DNA of 64,000 nt from Methylobacterium sp. WL1 (GCF_008000895.1 NZ_CP042823.1:3252001-3316000), one strand, 5' to 3'. Positions 44,767 through 53,304 are shown, numbered from the stretch's first letter. Translations and numbers: made by a program. Notes: generated by a model from the letters alone, not told the origin.

Positions 44767-45174
44767 CTACTCGGCCGCCTGCTGCATCCGCAGCTTCTGA
44801 CCGAGGCCGATCTCACGCGAGATCTTTGAACGCCGGGCGCTGTAGGCCGCGGAGACCAGCGGGTAATCCACCGGCAGGCCCCATTTCGCCTTGTAGGCCT
44901 CGGGGGTGAGGCCGCGCAGGGTCAGGTGCCGGCGCAGGGCCTTGTAGGACTTGCCGTCCTCGAAGCTCATGATGGTGTCGGGCCGGATCGAGGCCCGGAT
45001 CTGCGCCTCGGTCGGCCGCTTGACCGGCTGCTCCATCGGAACGTCGAGGGCAGTGATCGAACGATGGACTTCGGACAGGAGGCTTGGGAGAGCGCCGGCC
45101 GGCACATTGTTCTTGGTCACGTAAGCGCTGAGGATCTTGGCAGCGAGTTCGACGCTCGGGGAGGTCGTCAGCAT
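44767..45174 (-). CDS. MucR/Ros-family transcriptional regulator lacking the zinc cysteine
   Basis: 135 residues from the ATG at 45174. Upstream TAGGAG is 6 nt from this start; the ATG 6 bp further upstream has no room for a ribosome site. The family core is IRPDTIMSFEDGKSYKALRR and HLTLRGLTPEAYKAKWGLP, then VDYPLVSAAYSARRSKISRE. In classical MucR the motif begins CLEDG; here the first cysteine is Ser, so a normal Cys2His2 site cannot form. MucR proteins bind AT-rich DNA and repress many surface and motility genes. Divergent from an FAD oxidoreductase. Confidence 0.85.
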   Translation of the reverse strand: MLTTSPSVELAAKILSAYVTKNNVPAGALPSLLSEVHRSITALDVPMEQPVKRPTEAQIRASIRPDTIMSFEDGKSYKALRRHLTLRGLTPEAYKAKWGLPVDYPLVSAAYSARRSKISREIGLGQKLRMQQAAE

Positions 45175-45478
45175 GGTCATCTCCTAAGGTTTCCTGTCCG
45201 AAGATGCGGCTTTGTCGGGTCGCTAGAGGTGCTGTACTGCCGGGTGCCCGAGATGGCCGCCGGGGACGAAATCCGGTCTGCCCTGGGGCAGCGCGTCATT
45301 GCATTATGCGCCCACTCACCGCGCTTACAACCACTGCGCGTGTCTATTGCGGCGCTGTTTCTACTTAGAATTGATAATTAGGGTCAACGCCGAATCAAGA
45401 TGCGGGCCCTCATCCGCGCTTGGGTGCGGTATTGAGGACTCACCGGCTTGGTCGGGGCGACAGCCGAGAGGGTTGCGG
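45175..45478. other. Divergent promoter region, MucR / FAD oxidoreductase
   Basis: 304 bp, no supported gene. It includes an AT-rich block at about 45359-45383 (TACTTAGAATTGATAATTAGG). MucR-type proteins prefer AT-rich targets, so this could be a self-regulating site, which is inference. Confidence 0.4.
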
Positions 45479-46576
45479 ATGCAGGTTCTTGTCGTTGGCG
45501 CCGGCGTCGTCGGACTTGCCGTGGGGCAGGCCTTCGCGATCCGCGGGCACTCCGTCATCCTGGCGGAAGCGGAGGATGCCTTCGGGACTGGAGTCTCGGC
45601 CCGTAGTTCCGAGGTGATCCATGGCGGCATGTATTATCCTGCCGGTTCCGCGCGCGCCCGCCACTGCGTCGACGGTGCCGAACGGTTGTACAACTTCTGC
45701 GCGAGTCACGGAGTGCCGCATCGCGCCTGCGGCAAGTTGATCGTCGCGGCCGACGCCGCGGAGGCCGAGGCGATCGCGGCGATCCGCAAGCAGGGCGAGG
45801 AGAACGGCGTCCCCGGTCTGGAGCTTCTCGACGCCGCAGCCGCGAGGCGGCTGGAGCCGGCGCTCGCCTGCACCCTGGCGCTGCATGCGCCCCGGACCGG
45901 CATCGTCGACAGCCACGCGCTGATGCTGGCACTGCTCGGCGTCATCGAGGATCACGGCGGCGTCCTCGCGCTGCGTACGCCGGTGGAGCGCCTATCCCGG
46001 CGGGACGGCCAGTGGCACGCGGCGTTCGGGGGCAGCGAGCCGGGCGAGATGGCCTTCGACGCGGTCATCAATGCCGCAAGCTTCGGGGCTCCGGTGCTCG
46101 CTTCGGGCACGGAGGGCTACCCGGCCGACCGGGTGCCGGTGCTGCGCCTGGCGCGGGGCAATTACTTCGGGTGCACCGGCAAGCCGGCGTTCTCGCGACT
46201 GATCTATCCGGCGCCGCGGATCGACGGCGGGCTGGGCATCCACCTCACCCTCGATCTGGCCGGCCGCACCCGGTTCGGTCCCGACGTGGAATGGGTGGAC
46301 ACGGTCGACTATCGGGTGGATCCGCGGCGGGCGGACAGCTTCTATGGTGCGATCCGCCGTTACTGGCCGGGCCTGCCGGACGGGGTGCTGTACCCGGACT
46401 ATGCCGGCCTGCGCCCGAAGCTCACCGGCCCCGGCGAGCCCGCGGCCGACTTCCGGATCGATGGGCCGGCCGAGCACGGGCTGCCCGGGATCGTACACCT
46501 GTTCGGGATCGAGAGCCCGGGCCTGACGTCGAGCCTGTCGCTCGCGGAGGCGGTCGTCGGGCAGCTCGACGGCTGA
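45479..46576 (+). CDS. FAD-dependent oxidoreductase (L-2-hydroxyglutarate dehydrogenase-like)
   Basis: 365 residues. The Rossmann dinucleotide motif VVGAGVVGLAVGQAFAIRG is at the N-terminus, followed by SARSSEVIHGGMYYPAGSAR, the hallmark of the LhgO/L2HGDH branch of the DAO family (S.x.HGG..Y). The ending LFGIESPGLTSSLSLAEAV holds the FAD. The family oxidises L-2-hydroxyglutarate to 2-oxoglutarate and passes electrons to quinones. Substrate is not certain. GAGAGGG upstream of the ATG. It may be regulated with the divergent MucR. Confidence 0.88.
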   Translation: MQVLVVGAGVVGLAVGQAFAIRGHSVILAEAEDAFGTGVSARSSEVIHGGMYYPAGSARARHCVDGAERLYNFCASHGVPHRACGKLIVAADAAEAEAIAAIRKQGEENGVPGLELLDAAAARRLEPALACTLALHAPRTGIVDSHALMLALLGVIEDHGGVLALRTPVERLSRRDGQWHAAFGGSEPGEMAFDAVINAASFGAPVLASGTEGYPADRVPVLRLARGNYFGCTGKPAFSRLIYPAPRIDGGLGIHLTLDLAGRTRFGPDVEWVDTVDYRVDPRRADSFYGAIRRYWPGLPDGVLYPDYAGLRPKLTGPGEPAADFRIDGPAEHGLPGIVHLFGIESPGLTSSLSLAEAVVGQLDG

Positions 46577-46579
46577 CAC

Positions 46580-47296
46580 TCAGAACAGCAGGTGCAGCGC
46601 CAGGGGCGCGAGGATCGCGGTCAGGAACGCGTTGAGTCCCATGGCGATGCCCGCGAAAGTGCCGGCCGTCTCGCTCACCTGGAAGGCCCGGGCGGTGCCG
46701 ATGCCGTGGGCGGCGAGTCCCGCCGCAAAGCCCCGGGCGCGCATGTCCCGGATCCGCAGGACGTTCATCAGCGGCGTCACCAGGATCGCACCGATGATGC
46801 CGGTGAGGATCACCAGGATCGCGGTCAGCGTCGGGTCGCCGCCCAGCGCTTCGGCGATGCCCATGGCCACCCCCGAGGTCACGGATTTCGGCGCCAGCGA
46901 GATCAGGATCGGTTGCGGGATGTCGAGCAGGCGCGCCAGCGCGATCACGACCGCGAGGGTCGTGGCGGCGCCGGCCACCAAGGCGGCCAGCATCGGCACG
47001 AGGGCGCGCAGGACCGTGGCACGGCGCTCGTAGAGCGGCATCGCCAGCACCACCGTGGCGGGTCCGAGCAGGAAGTGCACGAACTGGGCGCCCTCGAAGT
47101 AGGTCGGATAGGGCGTGCCGGTCACCGCCAGGACGCTGCCGACCAGCACCACCGTGATCAGCACGGGGTTGGCGATCGGGTGGCGCCCGGTGGCGGCGGC
47201 GAGCCGGTCGGCCAGGACGTAGGAGGTCAGCGTCACGGTCAGCCACAACAGCGGCGTGCCGGCGAGGTAGACCCAGAGCGAGAAATCGCCGGCCAC
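46580..47296 (-). CDS. LrgB-family membrane protein
   Basis: 238 residues, GTG start 3 bp after the lrgA stop. About seven transmembrane helices. LLGPATVVLAMPLYERR is the signature near the middle, and LAPKSVTSGVAMGIAEALGG carries the conserved KSVT motif. LrgA and LrgB together modulate murein hydrolase export or carbon overflow in Firmicutes. In proteobacteria, homologues (YohK, PlsG) transport glycolate or similar acids. The function here is unknown. The pair forms a two-gene unit. Confidence 0.9.
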   Translation of the reverse strand: MAGDFSLWVYLAGTPLLWLTVTLTSYVLADRLAAATGRHPIANPVLITVVLVGSVLAVTGTPYPTYFEGAQFVHFLLGPATVVLAMPLYERRATVLRALVPMLAALVAGAATTLAVVIALARLLDIPQPILISLAPKSVTSGVAMGIAEALGGDPTLTAILVILTGIIGAILVTPLMNVLRIRDMRARGFAAGLAAHGIGTARAFQVSETAGTFAGIAMGLNAFLTAILAPLALHLLF

Positions 47297-47299
47297 CGC

Positions 47300-47701
47300 T
47301 CAGGCCTCGCCGTCCGGTCGCCGCCGCTCGACCCGGGACGCGACCGCGCGGAACACCAGCACGGTCACCAGCAGCGACAGGGCGGTCGAGATCACCAGCA
47401 CGATCGCGAGCTTGAGCCCCTGGGCCCGCAGCAGGTCGAGCCGCCCGACCACGCCGACGCCGGCCGGAACGAACATCAGCGACAGGTTCATCAGGAGCCC
47501 CCGCGCCGTCGATTCGAGGGTGCCGTCGGTCAGCGGCTGCGGCAGGATCCGGGGCAGGCCGAGGCGGCTGTCGCGCAGCAGCAGGAAAGCGAACATCAGC
47601 CCCATGCCGATCACCGGACCCGGCACCGGCACCCCGGCGCCCCGGGCCAGGACCTCGCCGACGAGCTGGGCGAGGAGGATCAGCGCGAGGCTGGCGATCA
47701 T
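47300..47701 (-). CDS. LrgA/CidA-family membrane protein
   Basis: 133 residues. Four hydrophobic helices. LLAQLVGEVLARGAGVPVPG, then PVIGMGLMF, and LLMNLSLMFVPAGVGVV are the family core (PGPVIGM and FVPAGVG). The C-terminus is basic (RRRPDGEA). It forms a membrane pair with the downstream LrgB gene, which starts 3 bp after its stop. It follows the TerB gene by 16 bp, so the three may be one transcript. Confidence 0.9.
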   Translation of the reverse strand: MIASLALILLAQLVGEVLARGAGVPVPGPVIGMGLMFAFLLLRDSRLGLPRILPQPLTDGTLESTARGLLMNLSLMFVPAGVGVVGRLDLLRAQGLKLAIVLVISTALSLLVTVLVFRAVASRVERRRPDGEA

Positions 47702-47717
47702 CGGCCGGCCCGCGCGG

Positions 47718-48179
47718 TCAGACGGCGCCGACGCCCTGCTGCCCGGTCCGCCGGGCCGCGGTGACCGCCGCCTCGTCGAAGCCGAGCAACCGGCCGAGGC
47801 GCTCGACCAGCGCCTCCTCGAACTCGTCCACGATGCCGTCCGCGGCGGCCACCGACCACGCCATGGTCAGCAATTCCTGGCGCTCCGTGGTGTTGGCCTC
47901 GTGCGGGATCATCTCGACGAGGCTCGCCACGTCGCGCGTCTCGGCATCGATCGCCGCGGCGCGCTCGATCAGCGCCCGGGCCGCGTCCGGCCCGTCGGCG
48001 TAGCGGCCCTGCACGATCCGGGACAGGCGGTCGCTCTCGGCGGGCGCCAGGATCCCGTCGACCCGGGCCACATGTACGAGCAGCGCGGTCGCGGCCAGAT
48101 GCGTGTCGTCCACCGGCTCGGAGGCGCCGACCCCGAGAGCCTCGGTCGCGTAGGCGCGCAGGCGTGCGATCAGGGACAT
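47718..48179 (-). CDS. TerB-family (tellurite resistance/co-chaperone-like) protein
   Basis: 153 residues. All-alpha, with TALLVHVARVDGILAPAESD and a repeat of the pattern in MAWSVAAADGIVDEFEEALV. Both have the conserved D-G-x-x-x-x-E that gives TerB folds their metal-binding-like helix pair. The start ATG (48179) has GGAG 5 nt upstream. TerB proteins take part in stress and tellurite systems, but stand-alone copies have no clear role. Cytosolic. Likely in the lrgAB transcript. Confidence 0.82.
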   Translation of the reverse strand: MSLIARLRAYATEALGVGASEPVDDTHLAATALLVHVARVDGILAPAESDRLSRIVQGRYADGPDAARALIERAAAIDAETRDVASLVEMIPHEANTTERQELLTMAWSVAAADGIVDEFEEALVERLGRLLGFDEAAVTAARRTGQQGVGAV

Positions 48180-48288
48180 GGCGGCTCCGGCGGTTCCTGA
48201 CGGCACAGTTCGGTTCGCAGGGCGCCCCGTCAAGGACGCCGCACAACGTCGGCGCGAAGCGTGGCGCGGCTGCATCGCTTTCGGGCGT

Positions 48289-49074
48289 TCAGTCCCCCCG
48301 GGCCGCCCGGATCGACCCCGCCACCAACGGGGCGAGGATCGCGTCCGCCGCCCGGACGATCGTAGGACCGGCCTGAGCAGGCGTCCCGGCCCGGAACGGC
48401 GGCTCCGGGGCATATTCGGCGACCAGCTGGGCAGTGCGGGCATAGTCGGGTCCGCGCAGGCGGGCGGCGAGTGCCAGCCCGAGATCGAGCCCGGCCGAGA
48501 CGCCGGACGCGGTGACCCGGTTGCGGTCGAACACCACCCGCTCGGCCACCGGCACGGCGCGGAGCAGCGGCAGCACCGCGTCGCGTACGCACCAGTGCGA
48601 GGTGGCGCGGTAGCCCCTGAGCAGGCCGGCCGCCCCGAGGATCAGCGAGCCGGTACAGACGCTCGTCACCCAGGCCGTGCCGGGGGCGCGTGCCCGCAGG
48701 AAGCCCAGCAGGGCCGCGTCGCACATCTGCCCGGGGGTGCCGTCACCGCCCGGGACCAGCAGGACGTCGAGATCGGGCGGGCAGGTCTCGAACGTGTGGG
48801 TCGCGACCAGGCTCAAGCCCGTGTCGCTGGCGACCGGCCCCGCGGATTGCGCCACGCAGTGCAGGCTGTTGGGGGCGAGGCCGGCGAGCAGCGCCTGGGG
48901 GCCGACCACGTCGAGGGCGGTCATGCCCGGGTAAAGGATCATGGCGATCCGGACCGGGCGATCCTGGGCCATCGGACCCGGCGCGTCGGCGGCTCCGGTC
49001 CGGACGGGCCCGAACGCGGCCGCGGCCGCCGTCGCCGCCAGGATCGCCCGGCGACTGAGGTCCGGTGGCGTCAC
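48289..49074 (-). CDS. Tat-exported DJ-1/PfpI-family protein
   Basis: 261 residues if started at the GTG at 49074; an ATG at 49110 would overlap tenA by 20 bp. The GTG gives a clean twin-arginine signal (PDLSRRAILAATAAAAAFG). The domain has IAMILYPGMTALDVVGPQAL, then VLLVPGGDGTPG and the nucleophile elbow VTSVCTGSLILGAAGLL with Cys. This is the layout of the isonitrile hydratase and GlxA N-terminal branch. Substrate unknown. It lies downstream of tenA and probably shares its transcript. Confidence 0.8.
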   Translation of the reverse strand: MTPPDLSRRAILAATAAAAAFGPVRTGAADAPGPMAQDRPVRIAMILYPGMTALDVVGPQALLAGLAPNSLHCVAQSAGPVASDTGLSLVATHTFETCPPDLDVLLVPGGDGTPGQMCDAALLGFLRARAPGTAWVTSVCTGSLILGAAGLLRGYRATSHWCVRDAVLPLLRAVPVAERVVFDRNRVTASGVSAGLDLGLALAARLRGPDYARTAQLVAEYAPEPPFRAGTPAQAGPTIVRAADAILAPLVAGSIRAARGD

Positions 49075-49090
49075 GCCCGGCCCGGGATCG

Positions 49091-49777
49091 TCACAATGGC
49101 CACGCCGCATCCCGATAGGCGCTGTCCCAGAATAGCCATTCGAGCCGGGTGGCCTGCGTGAAGGCCTCGTGCATCCGCACGCGCACCACCGGCGACGCCT
49201 GCTCGGCGGCCCGGTCGGTGGCGGCGATCATCCCGGCCACGGAAGCGGCGAACTCGTCGCCCGCGTAGGTGTCGATCCAGGCCTGGTACGGATTGTCGGC
49301 GGCGGCGCGGGCGAGGATGTCGTCGCCCACCGCCTTGTAGATCCAGAAGCACGGCAGCAGGGCCGCGCAGAGGACCTCGAACGGCTCGGCATAGGCCGCG
49401 GCGAGCAGGTACGAGACGTAGTGGTGGCAGGCCGGCGTCAGCGCGGTCGCCGCGAAGGTCTCAGGGCCGATCGCGTAATCCCGGAAGAAACCGCCGTGGA
49501 GCGCGCGCTCCACTACGATGGCGTCCTGCGCGGCGCGCGAGAATTGCACGATCCCGTCCGGGTCCGGCGCCTTCGCGGCGGCGAGGCTCAGCGCACGGCC
49601 GAAGCCGATCAGGTAATGCGCGTCCTGCACGATGTAGTGGCGGAAGCGATCCTGCCGCAGCGTGCCGGCGGCGAGCTCGGCGTTGAACGGCATCGAACGG
49701 ATCGTCTCGTAGGCCGCCGCGTTGCGCGCCCACGCGTCGCGGGAGAACGCGTTCGGGCCGGTGTCACCGTCGGTCAA
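49091..49777 (-). CDS. TenA-family thiaminase II
   Basis: 228 residues with a TTG start (49777); AGGAG is 7-8 nt before it. The all-alpha fold has QDAHYLIGFGRALSLAAAKA, the catalytic Cys143 in LLPCFWIYKAVGDD, and Glu in RLEWLFWDSAY. TenA releases hydroxymethylpyrimidine from degraded thiamin so it can be salvaged. There are no thiamin-biosynthesis genes beside it and no TPP riboswitch was seen, so it appears isolated. The next gene downstream is the exported DJ-1 protein. Confidence 0.88.
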   Translation of the reverse strand: MTDGDTGPNAFSRDAWARNAAAYETIRSMPFNAELAAGTLRQDRFRHYIVQDAHYLIGFGRALSLAAAKAPDPDGIVQFSRAAQDAIVVERALHGGFFRDYAIGPETFAATALTPACHHYVSYLLAAAYAEPFEVLCAALLPCFWIYKAVGDDILARAAADNPYQAWIDTYAGDEFAASVAGMIAATDRAAEQASPVVRVRMHEAFTQATRLEWLFWDSAYRDAAWPL

Positions 49778-49822
49778 AAGGCAGCTCCTGCAGGCAACTC
49801 CTGCCCGGTTTCTGTTTGGGCG

Positions 49823-50497
49823 TCAGCCCTGCCGCTGGGCGTGCGTGACGGCCACGTGGATCAGCTCGGCCAGCGTCCGGACGCCGAGCTTCTGGCGCAT
49901 CTGCGAGCAGGCGTTGGTGACGGTCTTATAGCTCACCGACAGGTCGGCCGCGATGGCGCCGTAAGACCGGCCCTGCGCCAGCCGCGCCAGGATCTGCTGC
50001 TCGCGGGGCGTGAGCTGGGATTCCGGCGTCCGGCGCGCGTCGGCCCTCAGCATGGCGACCTCGGTGGCGAGCCGGCGGTCGAGGTAGACCTCGCCGACCC
50101 TGACCTTGCCGAACGCCTCGAACAGCTCCGCCGAAGCGTGGTCCTTCAGCACGTAGCCCAACGCGCCGGCCTCGAGCGCCCGCGCCACGATCACCGGATC
50201 GTTGTGCATGCTGAACACCAGGATGCGCGTCTCCGGGGCGACCGCGCGGATACGGCGGATCAGGCCGAGCCCGGCCATGCCGCTGCCCTGGAAGGTCAGG
50301 TCGCAGATCACCACCGGCGGCCGCAGCCGGTGGAAGATCCGGTAGCCGCCGACCACCGTGGTCGCCTCCGCGATGGTCTCGACCCCGGAATCCTCGAGGA
50401 CCCGGCGACAGCCCTGCAGGACGATCGGATGATCGTCGATCACGAGGACCGGTAAGCGTGTGGCGGCGGCGTCGATCTGGGAGGCGATGGCGTTCAT
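49823..50497 (-). CDS. Two-component response regulator, NarL/FixJ family
   Basis: 224 residues. The receiver has acidic pocket VLVIDDHP, phospho-acceptor Asp66 in VVICDLTFQG, and the Lys in ALGYVLKD. The LuxR-type DNA-binding domain follows: LTPREQQILARLAQGRSYGA, IAADLSVSYKTVTNACSQMR, then QKLGVRTLAELIHVAV. The gene overlaps the kinase stop by ATGA. The regulator is probably phosphorylated by that kinase and acts as an activator; its target genes are not visible. Confidence 0.93.
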   Translation of the reverse strand: MNAIASQIDAAATRLPVLVIDDHPIVLQGCRRVLEDSGVETIAEATTVVGGYRIFHRLRPPVVICDLTFQGSGMAGLGLIRRIRAVAPETRILVFSMHNDPVIVARALEAGALGYVLKDHASAELFEAFGKVRVGEVYLDRRLATEVAMLRADARRTPESQLTPREQQILARLAQGRSYGAIAADLSVSYKTVTNACSQMRQKLGVRTLAELIHVAVTHAQRQG

Positions 50498-51945
50498 GCG
50501 CTCGGCGCGTTGTTGTTCTCGTCGACCCGCTCCGGCGGAACGGGGATCGTGATCTTGACGATTGCTCCGGGGCCGGCATTGTCAAGGGCGAAGGTACCAT
50601 CCAACGCCTCGACTCGCTCGCGCATCCCCGACAGACCGAGCCCGGTGCGGTGTTCGAGCGGGATTCCCGTCCCGTCGTCGCGGATCGTGACGCGCAATTG
50701 GCCGTCCGCTTCCACGGCCTCGGCCTCGACCAGGGTGGCGGCGCCGTGCCGCACGGCATTGGTCGCACTCTCCTGCACGCAGCGGAACACCGTGAGGTCC
50801 ACGAGGTCGCCATAGCCGCGGGCCAGGCTGTCGAACCGGCCGACGAAGACGGTGGCGGGATGGCGCTGACCGAAGCCGCGCAGCATCAGGTCGAGGCAGG
50901 TGGCGAGCGGCGCCTGCCCGAGCCCGTGCGGGCGCAGGCGGTTCAGCAATTCCCGGTTGACGGTCTGGACCTGCCCGACGATGGCGCTGATCTCGGCCGC
51001 CCGGGTGGCGAGCTTTTCACGATTGGGCTCGGCCGCGCCCGAGGCGATCCGGGCGATCGACGCGGCGTTGGCCTCCAGGGCGAATAGGCAGGGGCCGAAC
51101 TCGTCGTGCAGTTCGAGCGCGGTGCGGCGGCGCTCGTCGTCCTGCGCGGTGAGCAATTGCCGGTTGAGCCGGCCGTTGGCGGCGCGGACCTCGCTCAGCG
51201 CGGCGGCGACCTTGTTGAACCGCTCGGCGATCACCGCCAGCTCCCGGGCGCCGGGGGGCTCCAAGCGCGCGGTGTAATCGTGGTGCTCCAGCTTCGTCAG
51301 GCCGGCACCCAGCCGCTGCAGCGGCGCCAGGATGCGCCCGAGGGCCAGGTAGAGCGCGATCAGCATCGCGGCATTGATGGCCAAGGTGGTCATCGAGAGC
51401 GCCCGGGCATAACCCCAGATCTCGTCGATCTCGTCCATCGGCTGGGTGGTGATCTGCGCGGTTCCGAGGGTCTGTCCATTCGCCACGATCGGCAGGGTGT
51501 GGCGCTCGATCGGCGGCATGATCAGGTCGGCGAACCAACGGGGCGCCTCGCGCTCGGACCGGTGCGGCGGCATCGGTTTGCCGACCTGGTCGCCGTCCGC
51601 TTCCAGGACCGCGACCCGGACGTGGCGCAGGACCTTGAAGCGGAGGTCCAGGGTTTGCAGCAGCGTGTCCGGAGAGGCGGTGTCGGACAGGCGGATCGTG
51701 TCGGCGACCAGGGACTCGACCGTGGCCAGCGAGGCGCGGGTCTCGACCCGCACCGCGTTGCGCGCGTTGAGCACGATCACCCCGCAGGAGATCAGGGCAG
51801 CCAGCGCGTCGATGAACAGAACGACCGCGACCAGCCGGGCCCGGGTCGACCAGTCGGTCCAGGACCAGAAGCCGGCACGACGCCTGTCGGGCGGTGCCGC
51901 CGAGATGAGAGGCTGGGTCGGGGTCGTATCCACGGCGAGACGCAT
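50494..51945 (-). CDS. Sensor histidine kinase, NarX/UhpB-type (HisKA_3)
   Basis: 483 residues from the ATG at 51945. One transmembrane helix (about residues 38-60), then a periplasmic or HAMP-linked loop (ADLIMPPIERHTLPIVANG), a second helix, a HAMP domain, and the dimerisation helix with phospho-acceptor His in TALELHDEFG. The HATPase domain has VQESATNAVRHG and DDGTGIPLEHRTGLGLSGMR. It pairs with the overlapping NarL-type regulator. The sensed signal is unknown. The upstream open frame to 52134 is extra and has no domain, so I start at the conserved region. Confidence 0.9.
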   Translation of the reverse strand: MRLAVDTTPTQPLISAAPPDRRRAGFWSWTDWSTRARLVAVVLFIDALAALISCGVIVLNARNAVRVETRASLATVESLVADTIRLSDTASPDTLLQTLDLRFKVLRHVRVAVLEADGDQVGKPMPPHRSEREAPRWFADLIMPPIERHTLPIVANGQTLGTAQITTQPMDEIDEIWGYARALSMTTLAINAAMLIALYLALGRILAPLQRLGAGLTKLEHHDYTARLEPPGARELAVIAERFNKVAAALSEVRAANGRLNRQLLTAQDDERRRTALELHDEFGPCLFALEANAASIARIASGAAEPNREKLATRAAEISAIVGQVQTVNRELLNRLRPHGLGQAPLATCLDLMLRGFGQRHPATVFVGRFDSLARGYGDLVDLTVFRCVQESATNAVRHGAATLVEAEAVEADGQLRVTIRDDGTGIPLEHRTGLGLSGMRERVEALDGTFALDNAGPGAIVKITIPVPPERVDENNNAPSA

Positions 51946-52378
51946 AGCGCATCGTCCCGATGACCGGAACCGGTACGATGCGCTAGCTTTTTGATTCGCT
52001 TCGTCTTTTCCCCTGACGTCAGCGGCCGCCTTCGGGAACCGCGCTCGCGCTGACCCGGCGGCGAAGCCTCTGCCGCCCGGACCCGCGAGTCGCATCGGAC
52101 GATGACGGACCGGCCCCGCGGATGGGTGGCGCATCGCCGCCGTCGAAGCCGAACCGGGGCAATGGAAGCGACTACGGATTCTTAAGCGGCTTCAGCTTAT
52201 CTTGTGGATAGCCGAGCCTCGATTGGCCGGGCACCCAATACGGCGCGACATCTTTGCGCCGTATTGCGGTTTCTCTATCGACGGCAGAGTCGACCCATCT
52301 CCAAATTGATGGAGAACGGCGGCCGGTCGTGGGGGGCCCGGTCGCGCGCGTCGTGCACCGTGTCAGAGACCCCGGACC
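51946..52378. other. Divergent intergenic region, kinase / proline-rich protein
   Basis: About 430 bp with no supported gene. It holds the inverted repeat at 52236-52266. The ORF-like stretch upstream of the kinase start (51946-52134) is treated as non-coding. No tRNA recognised. Confidence 0.5.
52236..52266. repeat. 11-bp perfect inverted repeat
   Basis: CAATACGGCGC, 9-nt spacer, GCGCCGTATTG. It is 113 bp before the proline-rich gene. With no T-run after it on either strand, it is more likely a protein-binding site or mRNA hairpin than a terminator. Confidence 0.5.
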
Positions 52379-53227
52379 ATGATGGACCTCGCCCTGGACC
52401 CGTCCGACACCCGGCCGCATCGGTCGCCGGCGCTCCGTCCCGGACGCAAGCCCAGCCTGCGACTGGTCCTAGCCGGGCTGGTCGGCGTGAGCGCGCTGGC
52501 GGGCTTCGGGGTCGCCGCCTCGACCCTGATGGCAGGGCTCGCAGCCCCGACACCCGTTAAGCTGGGACCGCCGAGCCGGGCTGCGGACTGGCCCGAATTG
52601 AAGGACGGTCTTCCGGCCGTGGCCGGAATGGCTTCCACCGCTCCCAACGCCCCGAAGCCGGCTGAGCCCGAGAAGCCGGCTCTGCGCATGGCCGTCCTGC
52701 CGGAGGCCTTGGCGCCCGCGCCGGTCGTCGCGAGCCCGCCCATGTCCGTGCCGGCCAGAAGCACACCGAGCGCCCCACCGCCCGTGAAAAGCGTCGCCGC
52801 GCCTGAGGCGCCGACCAAGCGGATCCCGACGCCGACGCCGATCGCGCCGATCACCGCCGCCCGGCAGGTCGTGCCTCTGCCGCCGACCCGCACCGCCGCG
52901 CTGCAGCAGCCGCGGGCGTCCGAGACCGTCCGGGCCCGCGATGCGGTCGTACCCGCCGCGACGCCCGCGCCGAAGCCGGTTGCGGCGACGCCAATCCCGG
53001 CCTCACCCGAGAAGCCTGCCCGCAAGGCGGTGGCCGTGAGCAAGCCGCCCGTGGCGAAGAAGACCGCCGATGCGATCAAGCCCGGCGCCGCGACCGTCGC
53101 GCAGGCCGAGCCGGCCGACGAGGAGACCGAGGTGCTCGGCATCAAGCTTCCGTCCCTGGCGCCTGCCGGCCGGAAGCTGAAGGAGAGCGTCGACGCACTC
53201 GGCGATGCGATGAAGAAGGTGTTCTAG
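52379..53227 (+). CDS. Membrane-anchored Ala/Pro-rich protein, unknown function
   Basis: 282 residues. A basic stretch (PALRPGRKPSLRL) and one N-terminal helix (LVLAGLVGVSALAGFGVAAS, about residues 30-50) predict a single-pass anchor. The rest is low-complexity Ala/Pro/Lys/Thr until the last 40 residues (LGIKLPSLAPAGRKLKESVD and beyond), which may form an amphipathic helix. There is no domain I recognise. Its look is that of a periplasm-spanning tether. Single gene; an 18-bp hairpin follows. Confidence 0.55.
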   Translation: MMDLALDPSDTRPHRSPALRPGRKPSLRLVLAGLVGVSALAGFGVAASTLMAGLAAPTPVKLGPPSRAADWPELKDGLPAVAGMASTAPNAPKPAEPEKPALRMAVLPEALAPAPVVASPPMSVPARSTPSAPPPVKSVAAPEAPTKRIPTPTPIAPITAARQVVPLPPTRTAALQQPRASETVRARDAVVPAATPAPKPVAATPIPASPEKPARKAVAVSKPPVAKKTADAIKPGAATVAQAEPADEETEVLGIKLPSLAPAGRKLKESVDALGDAMKKVF

Positions 53228-53261
53228 CGCCTCAAGCCCGGTACCGGACCGGATCGATACG

Positions 53262-53304
53262 CCCGCCCCGCGATCCGCATCGTCTTTGCGGATCGCGGGG
53301 CGGG
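53262..53304. terminator. 18-bp perfect hairpin between convergent genes
   Basis: CCCGCCCCGCGATCCGCA pairs over 18 bp with TGCGGATCGCGGGGCGGG around a 7-nt loop. It is in the gap between the proline-rich gene and the convergent helicase gene. No T-run, but such long stems act as bidirectional barriers to transcription or RNA decay. Confidence 0.6.
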
